A stretch of DNA of 23,159 bases from NCBI GenBank assembly GCA_023424095.1, contig JAFAEG010000123.1, forward strand, positions 1 to 23,159, given 5' to 3'. The DNA is from Pseudomonadota bacterium (GTDB lineage: Bacteria > Pseudomonadota > Alphaproteobacteria > Sphingomonadales > Sphingomonadaceae). Shown here in pieces: positions 7,509-14,439 of the stretch; position 1 is the stretch's first letter; each line of letters opens with the position of its first letter. The notes beneath the pieces were generated by a model. That model saw nothing but the letters and a program-made list of their open reading frames with translations, made no database searches and was not told where the DNA came from. A program made the position numbers and the translations under genes.

Positions 7509-8158
7509 CCGAATCCGCGACCAATCCGCCGAGCCTGGCACCGGCCAAGCCTGCCACGCCGGGCGCCTTTGCGCGTCTCGCCATCGACCTCGGCCCGCTG
7601 ATCGTCTTCTTCGTCACCAACGCCTTCGCGCCGGTGCCGGACGTGTTCAAGATTTTCTACGCTACCGGCGCCTTCATGGTCGCGATGATCGCGGCGATGA
7701 TCTTCAGCCAGCTGCGCTACAAGCACATCTCGCCGCTTCTGCTCTTCTCGGGCGCGATGGTCGTGATCCTCGGCGGCATCACGATCTGGCTGCATGATGA
7801 GACCTTCATCAAGATGAAGCCGACCATCTATTATCTGCTGGTCGCCGGGCTGCTCGGCTTCGGCCTCGCCACCGGCCGCAACCTGCTGAAGCTGGTGCTG
7901 GAAACGGTCTATCCGGGCCTTTCCGAGCGCGGCTGGATGCTGCTGACCCGCAACTGGATCGCCTATTTCGTGGTGATGGCGGTGATCAACGAAGTGGTCT
8001 GGCGGACGCAGAGCACCGATTTCTGGGTGCTCTTCAAGCTCTGGTTCTTCCTGCCCGCCACCTTCATCTTCGCCATCGCCAACGTGCCGATGCTGATGAA
8101 GCACGGCCTGAAGATCGAGGAGGCGGAGAAGGATCCGCCGACGCCGCCGACGCAATGA
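7505..8158 (+). CDS. yciB: Inner-membrane septation protein of the YciB/IspZ family
   Basis: This is a multi-pass inner-membrane protein of the YciB (IspZ) family, linked in other bacteria to cell-envelope and septum synthesis; its biochemical role is not settled. The 217-residue product shows family features: LAIDLGPLIVFFVTNAF at about 20-36, then FYATGAFMVAMIAAMI, SPLLLFSGAMVVILGG, the region KMKPTIYYLLVAGLLGFGL, the TRNWIAYFVVMAVINEVVW segment, and a final helix near WFFLPATFIFAI. I count five or six membrane helices. The N-terminal 20 residues are Pro/Ala-rich. It overlaps ftsY and the following ABC gene by 4 bases each, so it belongs to the dapF-ftsY operon. Confidence 0.92.
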   Translation: MTESATNPPSLAPAKPATPGAFARLAIDLGPLIVFFVTNAFAPVPDVFKIFYATGAFMVAMIAAMIFSQLRYKHISPLLLFSGAMVVILGGITIWLHDETFIKMKPTIYYLLVAGLLGFGLATGRNLLKLVLETVYPGLSERGWMLLTRNWIAYFVVMAVINEVVWRTQSTDFWVLFKLWFFLPATFIFAIANVPMLMKHGLKIEEAEKDPPTPPTQ

Positions 8159-9093
8159 GCGACCCGGTCCTCTCCATCCGCGGCCTGTGCAAGACCTACA
8201 AGTCGGGCACGGTCGCGCTGAAGCCGACCGACCTGGAGATTTCGCGCGGCGAGATCTTCGCTTTGCTCGGGCCGAACGGCGCCGGCAAAACCACGCTCAT
8301 TTCCATGCTCTGCGGCCTGGTCACGCCGAGCGGCGGCAGCGCCTCGGCGATGGGCCACGACATCATCCGCGACTATCGCGCCGCCCGCCGCGAAATCGGT
8401 CTCGTCCCGCAGGAGATGAGCATCGATATCTTCGAGCGGGTGATCGACACGGTGAATTTCAGCCGCACCTTGTTCGGCAAGCCGAAGGACCCGGCGCGGA
8501 TCGAGCAATTGCTCCGCGACCTGTCGCTCTGGGACAAGCGCAACGAAAAATTGAAGGAGCTGTCGGGCGGGATGAAGCGCCGGGTGATGATCGCCAAGGC
8601 GCTGAGCCACGACCCCGAAATCCTCTTCCTCGACGAGCCGACCGCGGGCGTCGACGTCGAGCTTCGCCGCGACATGTGGGACATGGTCCGCCGCCTGCGC
8701 GAGCAGGGCGTCACCATCATCCTGACCACCCACTATATCGAGGAAGCCGAGGAGATGGCCGACCGGGTCGGCGTGATCACCGGCGGCGATCTGATCCTGG
8801 TCGAGGAAAAGAAGGCGCTGATGCGCAAGCTCGGCAAGAAGGAACTGACCCTGGTGCTGGCCGAGCCGTTGACCGAAGTGCCGCCAGAACTGGCCGAATG
8901 GAATGTCACGCTCGAGGATGACGGCCACGAGCTCAATTATGTCTTCGACGCGACAGCCGAGCGGACCGGCGTGCCGTCGCTGATGCGCAAAATCAGCGAC
9001 CTCGGCATCGCCTTCAAGGATCTGTCCACCAAGCAGAGTTCGCTGGAGGACATTTTCGTGCAGCTGGTCCACGAGCGGAGAGCGGGGGCATGA
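8155..9093 (+). CDS. ABC transporter ATP-binding protein, YadG-like
   Basis: This is the cytoplasmic ATPase of a two-gene ABC exporter. The 312-residue product has all active motifs: Walker A GPNGAGKTT (39-47), Q-loop VPQE, signature LSGGMKRR (136-143), Walker B ILFLDEP (156-162), D-loop TAGVD and switch LTTHYIEEAEEM. A C-terminal accessory region (about 220-312) ends SSLEDIFVQLV, typical of ABC-2 exporters. Family resemblance is to E. coli YadG, whose substrate is unknown. Its stop overlaps the permease start by 4 bases. The substrate cannot be told from the sequence. Position in an envelope/targeting operon suggests a housekeeping envelope role, which is inference. Confidence 0.93.
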   Translation: MSDPVLSIRGLCKTYKSGTVALKPTDLEISRGEIFALLGPNGAGKTTLISMLCGLVTPSGGSASAMGHDIIRDYRAARREIGLVPQEMSIDIFERVIDTVNFSRTLFGKPKDPARIEQLLRDLSLWDKRNEKLKELSGGMKRRVMIAKALSHDPEILFLDEPTAGVDVELRRDMWDMVRRLREQGVTIILTTHYIEEAEEMADRVGVITGGDLILVEEKKALMRKLGKKELTLVLAEPLTEVPPELAEWNVTLEDDGHELNYVFDATAERTGVPSLMRKISDLGIAFKDLSTKQSSLEDIFVQLVHERRAGA

Positions 9094-9857
9094 ACTGGCG
9101 CGGCATCGGCTCGATCTACCGGTTCGAAATGCACCGCTTCGCCCGGACCTTGTGGACCGGGCTGGTCGTGCCGGTCATCACCACCTCGCTCTATTTCATC
9201 GTCTTCGGCTCCGCGATCGGGCGGAATTTCAGCGGCGATATCCAGGGCGCGGCGACCTACGGCGCATTCATCGTCCCGGGCCTGATGATGCTGTCGCTGC
9301 TGATGGAGAGCATCTTCAACGCCAGCTTCGGCATTCACATGCCGCGCTTCACGGGCACCATCTATGAAATCCTGTCCGCGCCTTTGTCACCGGCGGAGAC
9401 GGTGATCGCCTATGTCGGCGCCGCGGCGACCAAGGCGATGACGGTGGCGCTGGTGATCCTCGCCACAGCGCACATTTTCGTCGACGTGCAGATCGCCCAC
9501 CCGTTGCTGATGCTGCTCTTCCTGGCGCTGATCGCCGTCACCTTCTGCCTGTTCGGCTTCATCATCGGCGTCTGGGCAAAGGGCTTCGAGCAGCTGCAGA
9601 TCATCCCGATGCTGGTGGTGACCCCCCTCACCTTCCTCGGCGGCGCCTTCTATTCCGTGGCGGCCCTGGACGAGCCGTGGCGGACGATCACCTTCTTCAA
9701 TCCCTTCGTCTACCTGATCAACGGCTTCCGCTGGACCTTCTTCGGCACATCCGACGTGTCGTTCGGCATCAGCCTGGCGATCACCGGCGCGCTGCTGCTG
9801 GTGTGCATCGCGCTGGTCGGACTGATCTTCCGGACGGGATATCGGCTGAAGGCCTGA
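9090..9857 (+). CDS. ABC-2 type transporter permease, YadH-like
   Basis: This 255-residue protein is the membrane half of the exporter formed with the preceding ATPase. About six hydrophobic helices are visible, including TLWTGLVVPVITTSLYFIVF near the start and LLLVCIALVGLIF near the end. The segments FIVPGLMMLSLLMESIFNAS, PRFTGTIYEILSAPLSP and LVVTPLTFLGGAFYSV match the YadH-type ABC-2 family. It overlaps its ATPase gene by 4 bases, is the last gene of the six-gene run, and is followed within 10 bases by a strong terminator. Substrate unknown. Confidence 0.92.
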   Translation: MNWRGIGSIYRFEMHRFARTLWTGLVVPVITTSLYFIVFGSAIGRNFSGDIQGAATYGAFIVPGLMMLSLLMESIFNASFGIHMPRFTGTIYEILSAPLSPAETVIAYVGAAATKAMTVALVILATAHIFVDVQIAHPLLMLLFLALIAVTFCLFGFIIGVWAKGFEQLQIIPMLVVTPLTFLGGAFYSVAALDEPWRTITFFNPFVYLINGFRWTFFGTSDVSFGISLAITGALLLVCIALVGLIFRTGYRLKA

Positions 9858-9864
9858 CCCAAGA

Positions 9865-9892
9865 AAAAGGCCGCCCTTTCGAGCGGCCTTTT
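9865..9892. terminator. Bidirectional intrinsic terminator between the ABC permease and sodB
   Basis: AAAAGGCCGC (9865-9874) pairs perfectly with GCGGCCTTTT (9883-9892) around an 8-base loop. The A and T runs flank the GC stem on both sides, so it can stop transcription in both directions. The two flanking genes converge here, which fits. Confidence 0.88.
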
Positions 9893-9914
9893 CTCACTTC
9901 GCTTCGGTGGGGGC

Positions 9915-10541
9915 TCAGCCTTCCTGATCGGCCCGGCTGACGCCGTTGCCGTCGAGGTTTTGCGCGACGAAGTCCCAGTTCACGATGTTGCCCAGCACCT
10001 TCTCGGCGAAGTCCGGGCGGGCGTTACGATAATCGATGTAATAGGCATGCTCCCACACATCGAGCGTCAGCAGCGGTTTCATCTCGTCATAGGCGACCGG
10101 CGTGTCGGCGTCGTGCAGCGAGGTGACCTTCAGCTTGCCGCCGTCGAGCACCAGCCAGGCCCAGCCGCTGGCGAAATGGCCGACCGCCTCCTTCTTCAGC
10201 TCGGCGAGCAGATTCTCGGTCGAGCCGAAATCGGCGGCGATCATCTCGGCGAGGCGACCGGTCGGCTTCTGCCCTTCCGGCGGCGCCAGGCAGAGCCAGA
10301 AGAAGCTGTGGTTCCAGATCTGCGCGGACTGGTTGTAGAGGCCCTTGTCGCCGGCGCCGTGGGCGTGGCGGATCAATTCGCTGAGCGAACGGCCACCCAG
10401 GCTCTTCGCCTCGACCAGCTCGTTGGTCTTGGTGACATAGGCATTGTGATGCTTGTCATGGTGAAAGGTCAGCGTCTCGGCCGACATATATTCGCCGAGC
10501 GCGTCCTTGGCGTAAGGCAGATCGGGAAGCGTATAGGCCAT
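9915..10541 (-). CDS. sodB: Superoxide dismutase, iron type
   Basis: This enzyme converts superoxide to hydrogen peroxide and oxygen in the cytoplasm. The 208-residue product has all four metal ligands: His27 (TLTFHHDKHH), His78 (IWNHSFFW), Asp161 and His165 (LDVWEHAYY). Gln74, four residues before the second His, is the outer-sphere Gln position of Fe-type enzymes; Mn-type enzymes place their Gln elsewhere. There is no signal peptide. The start is supported by AAGGAG eight bases before the ATG. The leader contains a strong 13-bp hairpin that touches this ribosome binding site. The gene is monocistronic: a bidirectional terminator lies after it, and the upstream TPR gene ends about 115 bases away. 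Confidence 0.96.
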   Translation of the reverse strand: MAYTLPDLPYAKDALGEYMSAETLTFHHDKHHNAYVTKTNELVEAKSLGGRSLSELIRHAHGAGDKGLYNQSAQIWNHSFFWLCLAPPEGQKPTGRLAEMIAADFGSTENLLAELKKEAVGHFASGWAWLVLDGGKLKVTSLHDADTPVAYDEMKPLLTLDVWEHAYYIDYRNARPDFAEKVLGNIVNWDFVAQNLDGNGVSRADQEG

Positions 10542-10552
10542 GTGAATGCTCC

Positions 10553-10600
10553 TTCGGGCGGGGTGAGTGCAGGCGCATCGCCTAGCCCACCCCGCCCGAA
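10553..10600 (-). promoter_or_regulatory. Strong hairpin in the sodB leader
   Basis: TTCGGGCGGGGTG (10553-10565) is perfectly complementary to CACCCCGCCCGAA (10588-10600). Inside, AGGCG-CAT-CGCCT (10571-10583) forms a second stem. The outer arm shares two bases with the AAGGAG ribosome binding site of sodB (10549-10554). There is no U-run, so it is not an intrinsic terminator. It may affect mRNA stability or access of ribosomes. Confidence 0.55.
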
Positions 10601-10655
10601 AGCGCAGGCCCTATTTTCGTTCCAGGCTCCTGAGCGAGCGGACTGTCGCCGCGGC

Positions 10656-11210
10656 CTAGTTCCTGACCACCCGGAAACGGGTCAGTTCGACGCGCGGGTC
10701 TTCCCAGCTCGGCGCGAGTTGGCTGGCGCGGCGATAGTCATTGTAGGCGGCGCGCAGATTGCCTGATTCCTCATAGGCGATCGCCCGGCCGTAATGCGCG
10801 AGCGCCGGCCGGCGGGTCTGCCGCTCGATCGCCGAATCGAATTGCACGATCGCCCGCGCAACCTGATCGTCACGCAGCAGAACATGGGCGCGGTTCAGAT
10901 AGGCTTCCGGTTCGGCAGGGTTCAGCCGCGTCGCTTCATCGAAGTCGCGCATCGCGCCCGAGGTATCGCCCCGGCGCAGGCGCAAGATGCCGCGATTGAC
11001 GTGAGTCGAGACCAGTCGGGTCAGATCGGCCCGCTCCTCGATGATCGCGTCGTTGCAGCGCTCCAGATCGTCGGCGGTGGCGACGCCGGGCGCTTCAGCG
11101 GCCAGATAGCACATCCGGGCATTGCCCGAGCCAAGCACAACAACGCCCGCAGCGGCAGGAAGGGGAAGCGCGAAAACCGCGGCGGCGAGACAGAGACCAC
11201 GTGGTGACAT
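10656..11210 (-). CDS. Secreted tetratricopeptide-repeat protein
   Basis: This 184-residue protein has a clear Sec signal peptide (about 1-21, MSPRGLCLAAAVFALPLPAAA) and is likely periplasmic. After a short Cys-containing region (MCYLAAEAPG and ERCNDAI, possibly a disulfide), about three TPR units follow: THVNRGILRLRRGDTSGAMRDF, AYLNRAHVLLRDDQVARAIVQF in two parts of the repeat, and AHYGRAIAYEESGNLRAAYNDY. TPRs bind proteins, so it is probably an envelope scaffold or assembly factor; partner unknown. The ATG at 11210 was chosen because AGGAG lies eight bases upstream and it gives the signal peptide. That site can pair with an upstream CTCCT. A TATTAT -10-like box lies at 11255-11250. Confidence 0.8.
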   Translation of the reverse strand: MSPRGLCLAAAVFALPLPAAAGVVVLGSGNARMCYLAAEAPGVATADDLERCNDAIIEERADLTRLVSTHVNRGILRLRRGDTSGAMRDFDEATRLNPAEPEAYLNRAHVLLRDDQVARAIVQFDSAIERQTRRPALAHYGRAIAYEESGNLRAAYNDYRRASQLAPSWEDPRVELTRFRVVRN

Positions 11211-11218
11211 GATCGAAT

Positions 11219-11236
11219 CTCCTCTTCGTTCAGGAG
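11219..11236 (-). promoter_or_regulatory. Small hairpin covering the ribosome binding site of the TPR gene
   Basis: On the minus strand, CTCCT-GAACGAAG-AGGAG can pair over 5 bp and would cover the AGGAG ribosome binding site of the secreted TPR gene. The stem is short and could be chance. Confidence 0.3.
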
Positions 11237-11423
11237 CCCACCGCCAGCGATAATAGCATGCCCGGCGAAATTGCGGAATATGCGGCCACATCCGTTGGTC
11301 GAGGCGATACGTTGTTCGTCGGAATTGTCGGTGCTGGCGCATCGCGTGCGGATCGACCATAGGACCAAAGCAACGTTACACAGCGATGGATGGACTGCTT
11401 GTTTACCGGTGACGGGCGGGCCG

Positions 11424-12074
11424 ATGGCTGAGACCCAGCCAATTCGGCTCGTTATTTTCGATTTCGATGGAACGCTGTCCGACAGCGGCGACTGGTTCCT
11501 GTCCGTCGTCGACCATCTTTCCGAGCGCTTCAAATTCCGCTCCGTCCAGCCGGACGAGGTGGAAATGCTGCGCCACAAGAGCTCGCGCGAAGTGATCGAG
11601 CATCTGCGCATCCCGAAGTGGAAGCTGCCGCGGATCGCCCGCTACGTGCGTAAGCTCGTCAACGAGCATGTCATGCAGTTCGAGCTGTTCCCGGGCACGC
11701 CCGACCTGCTGCAGCAGCTGTCGGACACGGGCGTGAAGATCGCCCTGGTCACCTCGAACGCGAAGACCAATGCAAAGATCATCCTCGGCCCTGAGAATGC
11801 GGCGCGGATCGACCTGTTCGTCTGCGGCTCATCCTTGTTCGGCAAGGCAGCGAAATTCCGCCGCGTGCTGAAGAAGATGAAGATGTCACCGGGCGAGGCG
11901 CTGGCGATCGGCGACGAGACCCGGGACGTGGATTCCGCCCGCGAGGTCGGCATGCGCTGCGGTTCGGTGTTGTGGGGCTATGCCGGCGAAGCGCTGCTGG
12001 TCGAGATGAAGCCTGACGCGCTTTTCCGTACGCCGCAGGACATTGTCGACTACGTCGCCGCCCACCGCAGCTGA
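11424..12074 (+). CDS. HAD-family phosphatase, phosphoglycolate-phosphatase-like
   Basis: This 216-residue cytoplasmic hydrolase is of the haloacid dehalogenase superfamily, with a helical C1-type cap. The catalytic aspartates are Asp13 and Asp15 in VIFDFDGTLSDSG. Motif II is the Ser in ALVTSNAK, motif III is a Lys near GKAAKFRRVLKKM, and motif IV is the acidic pair in AIGDETRDVDSAREVGM. The cap lies at about residues 20-85. The fold resembles Gph/PgpB-like phosphatases, but the substrate is uncertain. The ATG at 11424 places motif I at the usual position; an upstream in-frame start at 11271 would add unrelated sequence and is less likely. It is divergent from the TPR gene, with a 213-base shared upstream region that shows no convincing plus-strand promoter. 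Confidence 0.87.
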   Translation: MAETQPIRLVIFDFDGTLSDSGDWFLSVVDHLSERFKFRSVQPDEVEMLRHKSSREVIEHLRIPKWKLPRIARYVRKLVNEHVMQFELFPGTPDLLQQLSDTGVKIALVTSNAKTNAKIILGPENAARIDLFVCGSSLFGKAAKFRRVLKKMKMSPGEALAIGDETRDVDSAREVGMRCGSVLWGYAGEALLVEMKPDALFRTPQDIVDYVAAHRS

Positions 12075-12077
12075 CCG

Positions 12078-12431
12078 CTAGGCGGCACGCCGGAGCAACA
12101 GCCGCCGCAACGGCACGCCGACGATCAGCACCGCCAGCACCGCGCCGCAATCGGACGCGAAGTCGAGCCATGAGCCCTCGCGTCCGATCATCGGCAGCAT
12201 CTGCGCCAGTTCGATGAAGCCGCCGACCGCGAACAGGCCGATTGCGATGTCGACCGGGTGGGCGCGGACGTAGGCCGCCAGCGCGAGCGCGGTCAGCACT
12301 GCGAAGGCCAGCATGTGCTGCAACTTATCCGATGGCGCGCCGGACACCTTTGGCGGTGTCGGCAGCAAGGCCATGACCAAGGCGAACAACAGAGCGCCCC
12401 AGAAGGCGAGTACGAACAGCCGGCGCATCAT
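12078..12431 (-). CDS. VanZ-like small membrane protein
   Basis: This 117-residue inner-membrane protein has about four hydrophobic helices: LFVLAFWGALLFALVMALL, HMLAFAVLTALALAAYV, DIAIGLFAVGGFIELAQML and CGAVLAVLIVGVPL. The pattern DKLQHMLAFAVL, then FIELAQML, then GREGSWLDFASDCGAV matches the VanZ-like family, named after the teicoplanin-resistance accessory protein but mostly of unknown function. It starts 13 bases after the stop of the cupin/HEAT-like gene and is the last gene of that run, so it may serve the same pathway. Two tandem ATG codons (12431, 12428) are possible starts. The ribosome binding site is weak. Confidence 0.8.
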   Translation of the reverse strand: MMRRLFVLAFWGALLFALVMALLPTPPKVSGAPSDKLQHMLAFAVLTALALAAYVRAHPVDIAIGLFAVGGFIELAQMLPMIGREGSWLDFASDCGAVLAVLIVGVPLRRLLLRRAA

Positions 12432-12444
12432 CGCGGCGACGCTA

Positions 12445-13389
12445 TCAGGCGGACTCGGCCTCCGCCAGCGGCGCCGTCTCGATCCAATCCCGTCCGGCCG
12501 CGAGCTTGTCCGCCGCCGCCCGCGCCATCGTTGAAACCAGCCGGCTCGGATCCTTTGTGCCGCGCTCCAGCAGCGCCTGGCGCTCGTCGAGATTCGCCGT
12601 CGCCCCGGCGCGCGCCAGCAGGGCCGACCAGCGCACCCGGTCGCTCGGATGGCTGGCGGCGAACTGGTCCAGCAGATCCAGGCCGTTGCCGCCGCCATGA
12701 TGGGCCGCAACCATCAGCATGGGCTCCAGCGAGGTGCGCGTCATGATCCCGGCGATGCTGTTGGTCGCCAGATCGAAGCGATATTGATCGCGGAAGCTGG
12801 TCGTGTGGCTGGCCTCGACGATGTTCAGCGACACCGAAAGCGCATCCGCCGGCAGCTGCAGGTGAATGTCCTTGTGCGCGCGGTAGAGCATCACCTTGCC
12901 CTGCTCGAGCCGGGTCTTCTCGATGAACTTCAGCTCGACCTGTTCGCCGGGGAAGCCGGTGACCGAGCCATAATCATATTCGTAATAGTCGCTCCAATAG
13001 CCCGGGCCCTGATAGCCCACGGTCAGGAACGAGAAATTGTGATCGTGCGGGACGTGGTAGAAGAACGGATCGGTGCCGCTCTGCCGAACCACCGTATCCG
13101 CCTCGGCCGGCCACAGATTGGCACGCAGGAAGTAACGCGGCCCGACGTGCAGCATGACGACCTGGGCCGAATATTGATTGCCCTCGACCTGGCCGTCGCA
13201 ACGCTGCTTCAATTCCTCGATCATCAGATCGGCGAGGAAATCGCGATTGTTGCCGAGCTTCTTCAGCGCCGGCCCCCAGCGCGCGAAATCGTCCTCGTCG
13301 CGGGGGTCGAAGCCGTCCGTTTCGAGCAGATCGACCAGATCGCCCAGATCGATTTTTTCCTGGGTGGGCGCGTCGATCAGGCGGGGCAT
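12445..13389 (-). CDS. Cupin-like core plus HEAT-like helices, function unknown
   Basis: This 314-residue cytoplasmic protein belongs to a family of unknown function. Residues 1-70 are acidic and helical. Residues 75-195 look like a beta-rich cupin/jelly-roll core with possible metal ligands: His112, His115 and His117 in HVPHDHNFSFL, Glu137 in SDYYEYDY, and His172 and His176 in YRAHKDIHLQLP. Residues 220-300 form helical pairs resembling HEAT repeats (HPSDRVRWSALLARAGA). No signal peptide is visible. The ATG overlaps the end of the preceding gene by 13 bases, so the two are coupled. The architecture resembles that neighbour. It could be a non-haem iron oxygenase or a binding protein; the His/Glu pattern favours metal binding but proves no reaction. 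I recall similar proteins being labelled transposase in databases; nothing here supports that. Confidence 0.7.
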   Translation of the reverse strand: MPRLIDAPTQEKIDLGDLVDLLETDGFDPRDEDDFARWGPALKKLGNNRDFLADLMIEELKQRCDGQVEGNQYSAQVVMLHVGPRYFLRANLWPAEADTVVRQSGTDPFFYHVPHDHNFSFLTVGYQGPGYWSDYYEYDYGSVTGFPGEQVELKFIEKTRLEQGKVMLYRAHKDIHLQLPADALSVSLNIVEASHTTSFRDQYRFDLATNSIAGIMTRTSLEPMLMVAAHHGGGNGLDLLDQFAASHPSDRVRWSALLARAGATANLDERQALLERGTKDPSRLVSTMARAAADKLAAGRDWIETAPLAEAESA

Positions 13390-14369
13390 GCGGCCGCCTC
13401 CTCAATGGCTTCGTCCGCGAAGAAGAGGGACAAGGTCTGGGTCGCGGCGGCGCGCACCTCCGGGTGCGGGTCACCGGCGGCCATCAGCTTCAGATCGGGC
13501 AGCACCGCGTCAGCGTCCAGCGCCAGCAGTTCGCGCATGATGTGCCAGCGGGTGTAGAAATGCGGGCTCTTCAGCGATTCCCGAAGCACCGGCACCGCAT
13601 CCTCGCGGCCCATTTCGCGCAGCAAGGTCGCCATCATCTGCACCCGCGAACTGGCCTCGTCGGTGCTGGTCGCGCCGATGAAGGCGCGGCTGTCGCTGTC
13701 ATATTCGGCCGTGAGCGGCGCCGCGCCGGCGCGCACCATCGCCTGCATATAGAGCATGTCGCTGGTGGCATGATCGACGATGAAGCTCTGCCAGGAACCG
13801 TCGATGACGATCTCCTCGCCATCGGCGATCCGGCGGCGGCCGGTCAGGCGCAATTCGCCCGCGCTCGCGGCGGAGAAATCGGGGCCGATCTTGTCGGTCT
13901 CCCAGAAGGATACGGTTGCCCCGCCGGCCTTCACATAGCGGAACAGATTCCACACGCCGGTGAAGCCGATCGAAGCCGGCCCGCGCCGCTTCGATTTCTT
14001 CGCCGCCAGCATGTCGACGCCGGTGACGCCCATGCCGATCGACAGATGCTTGTGGTGGAACAGCAGCAAGCCATTGTGAATCTCGCTGGTCAGCGGATGC
14101 ATTGGCGGGATGAAGAACGGGTCGGCCTTGGCGCGCTCGATCAGCGCCTGCATCAGCGCATCGAGATCACCGGCGCGGTCGAGAAAGGTCCGGGCGGCGG
14201 CGAGCACCTGCTCCGGCGTCGGGTCCACCATCGCCTCGAGGTCGCGATGCAATTCGCCCATGAGCGGCGAACCGCTCCAGCTTTCAACGAAGGATTGGAC
14301 GTCGGCGTGCGAACGCACCTGCCGGTCGCGGTCGCCGAGCCAAGAGGCCAATTGCTCGCTGGCAATCAT
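13377..14369 (-). CDS. HEAT-repeat protein with beta-rich central domain, function unknown
   Basis: This is a 330-residue cytoplasmic protein. Residues 1-85 are helical. Residues 90-225 are beta-rich and carry His98 and the cluster FHHKHLS (His105, 106, 108), then VSFWETD and a strand pair DGEEIVIDGSWQSFIVDH. Residues 240-318 are HEAT-like helices (EDAVPVLRESLKSPHFYTRW and LKLMAAGDPHPEVRAAAT). The order of parts matches the next gene, with its HxH possibly aligning with His115/His117 there, so the two may be distant paralogues forming a pair. It lies 70 bases after the 44-residue peptide gene, separated by an imperfect terminator, and overlaps the next gene by 13 bases. The ATG at 14369 has no strong ribosome binding site. 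The enzyme or binding role is unknown. Confidence 0.7.
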   Translation of the reverse strand: MIASEQLASWLGDRDRQVRSHADVQSFVESWSGSPLMGELHRDLEAMVDPTPEQVLAAARTFLDRAGDLDALMQALIERAKADPFFIPPMHPLTSEIHNGLLLFHHKHLSIGMGVTGVDMLAAKKSKRRGPASIGFTGVWNLFRYVKAGGATVSFWETDKIGPDFSAASAGELRLTGRRRIADGEEIVIDGSWQSFIVDHATSDMLYMQAMVRAGAAPLTAEYDSDSRAFIGATSTDEASSRVQMMATLLREMGREDAVPVLRESLKSPHFYTRWHIMRELLALDADAVLPDLKLMAAGDPHPEVRAAATQTLSLFFADEAIEEAAACPA

Positions 14370-14400
14370 CGGGCGACGCTAAGCGTAAAACTGCGAGACG

Positions 14401-14432
14401 AAAAGGGGAGAGGCGGCGAACCACCCCTCCCC
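14401..14432 (-). terminator. Imperfect terminator between the peptide gene and the HEAT-repeat gene
   Basis: On the minus strand, GGGGAGGGG (14432-14424) pairs with CCTCTCCCC (14413-14405) over 9 bp including one G-U pair, and TTTT (14404-14401) follows. The short U-run suggests partial termination, which would give more peptide mRNA than downstream mRNA. Confidence 0.55.
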
Positions 14433-14439
14433 CGTATCA

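Noticed and set aside
12445..13389. Transposase
   Set aside because: No catalytic DDE pattern, no terminal inverted repeats and no target duplication are seen; the protein has a cupin-like and HEAT-like pattern.
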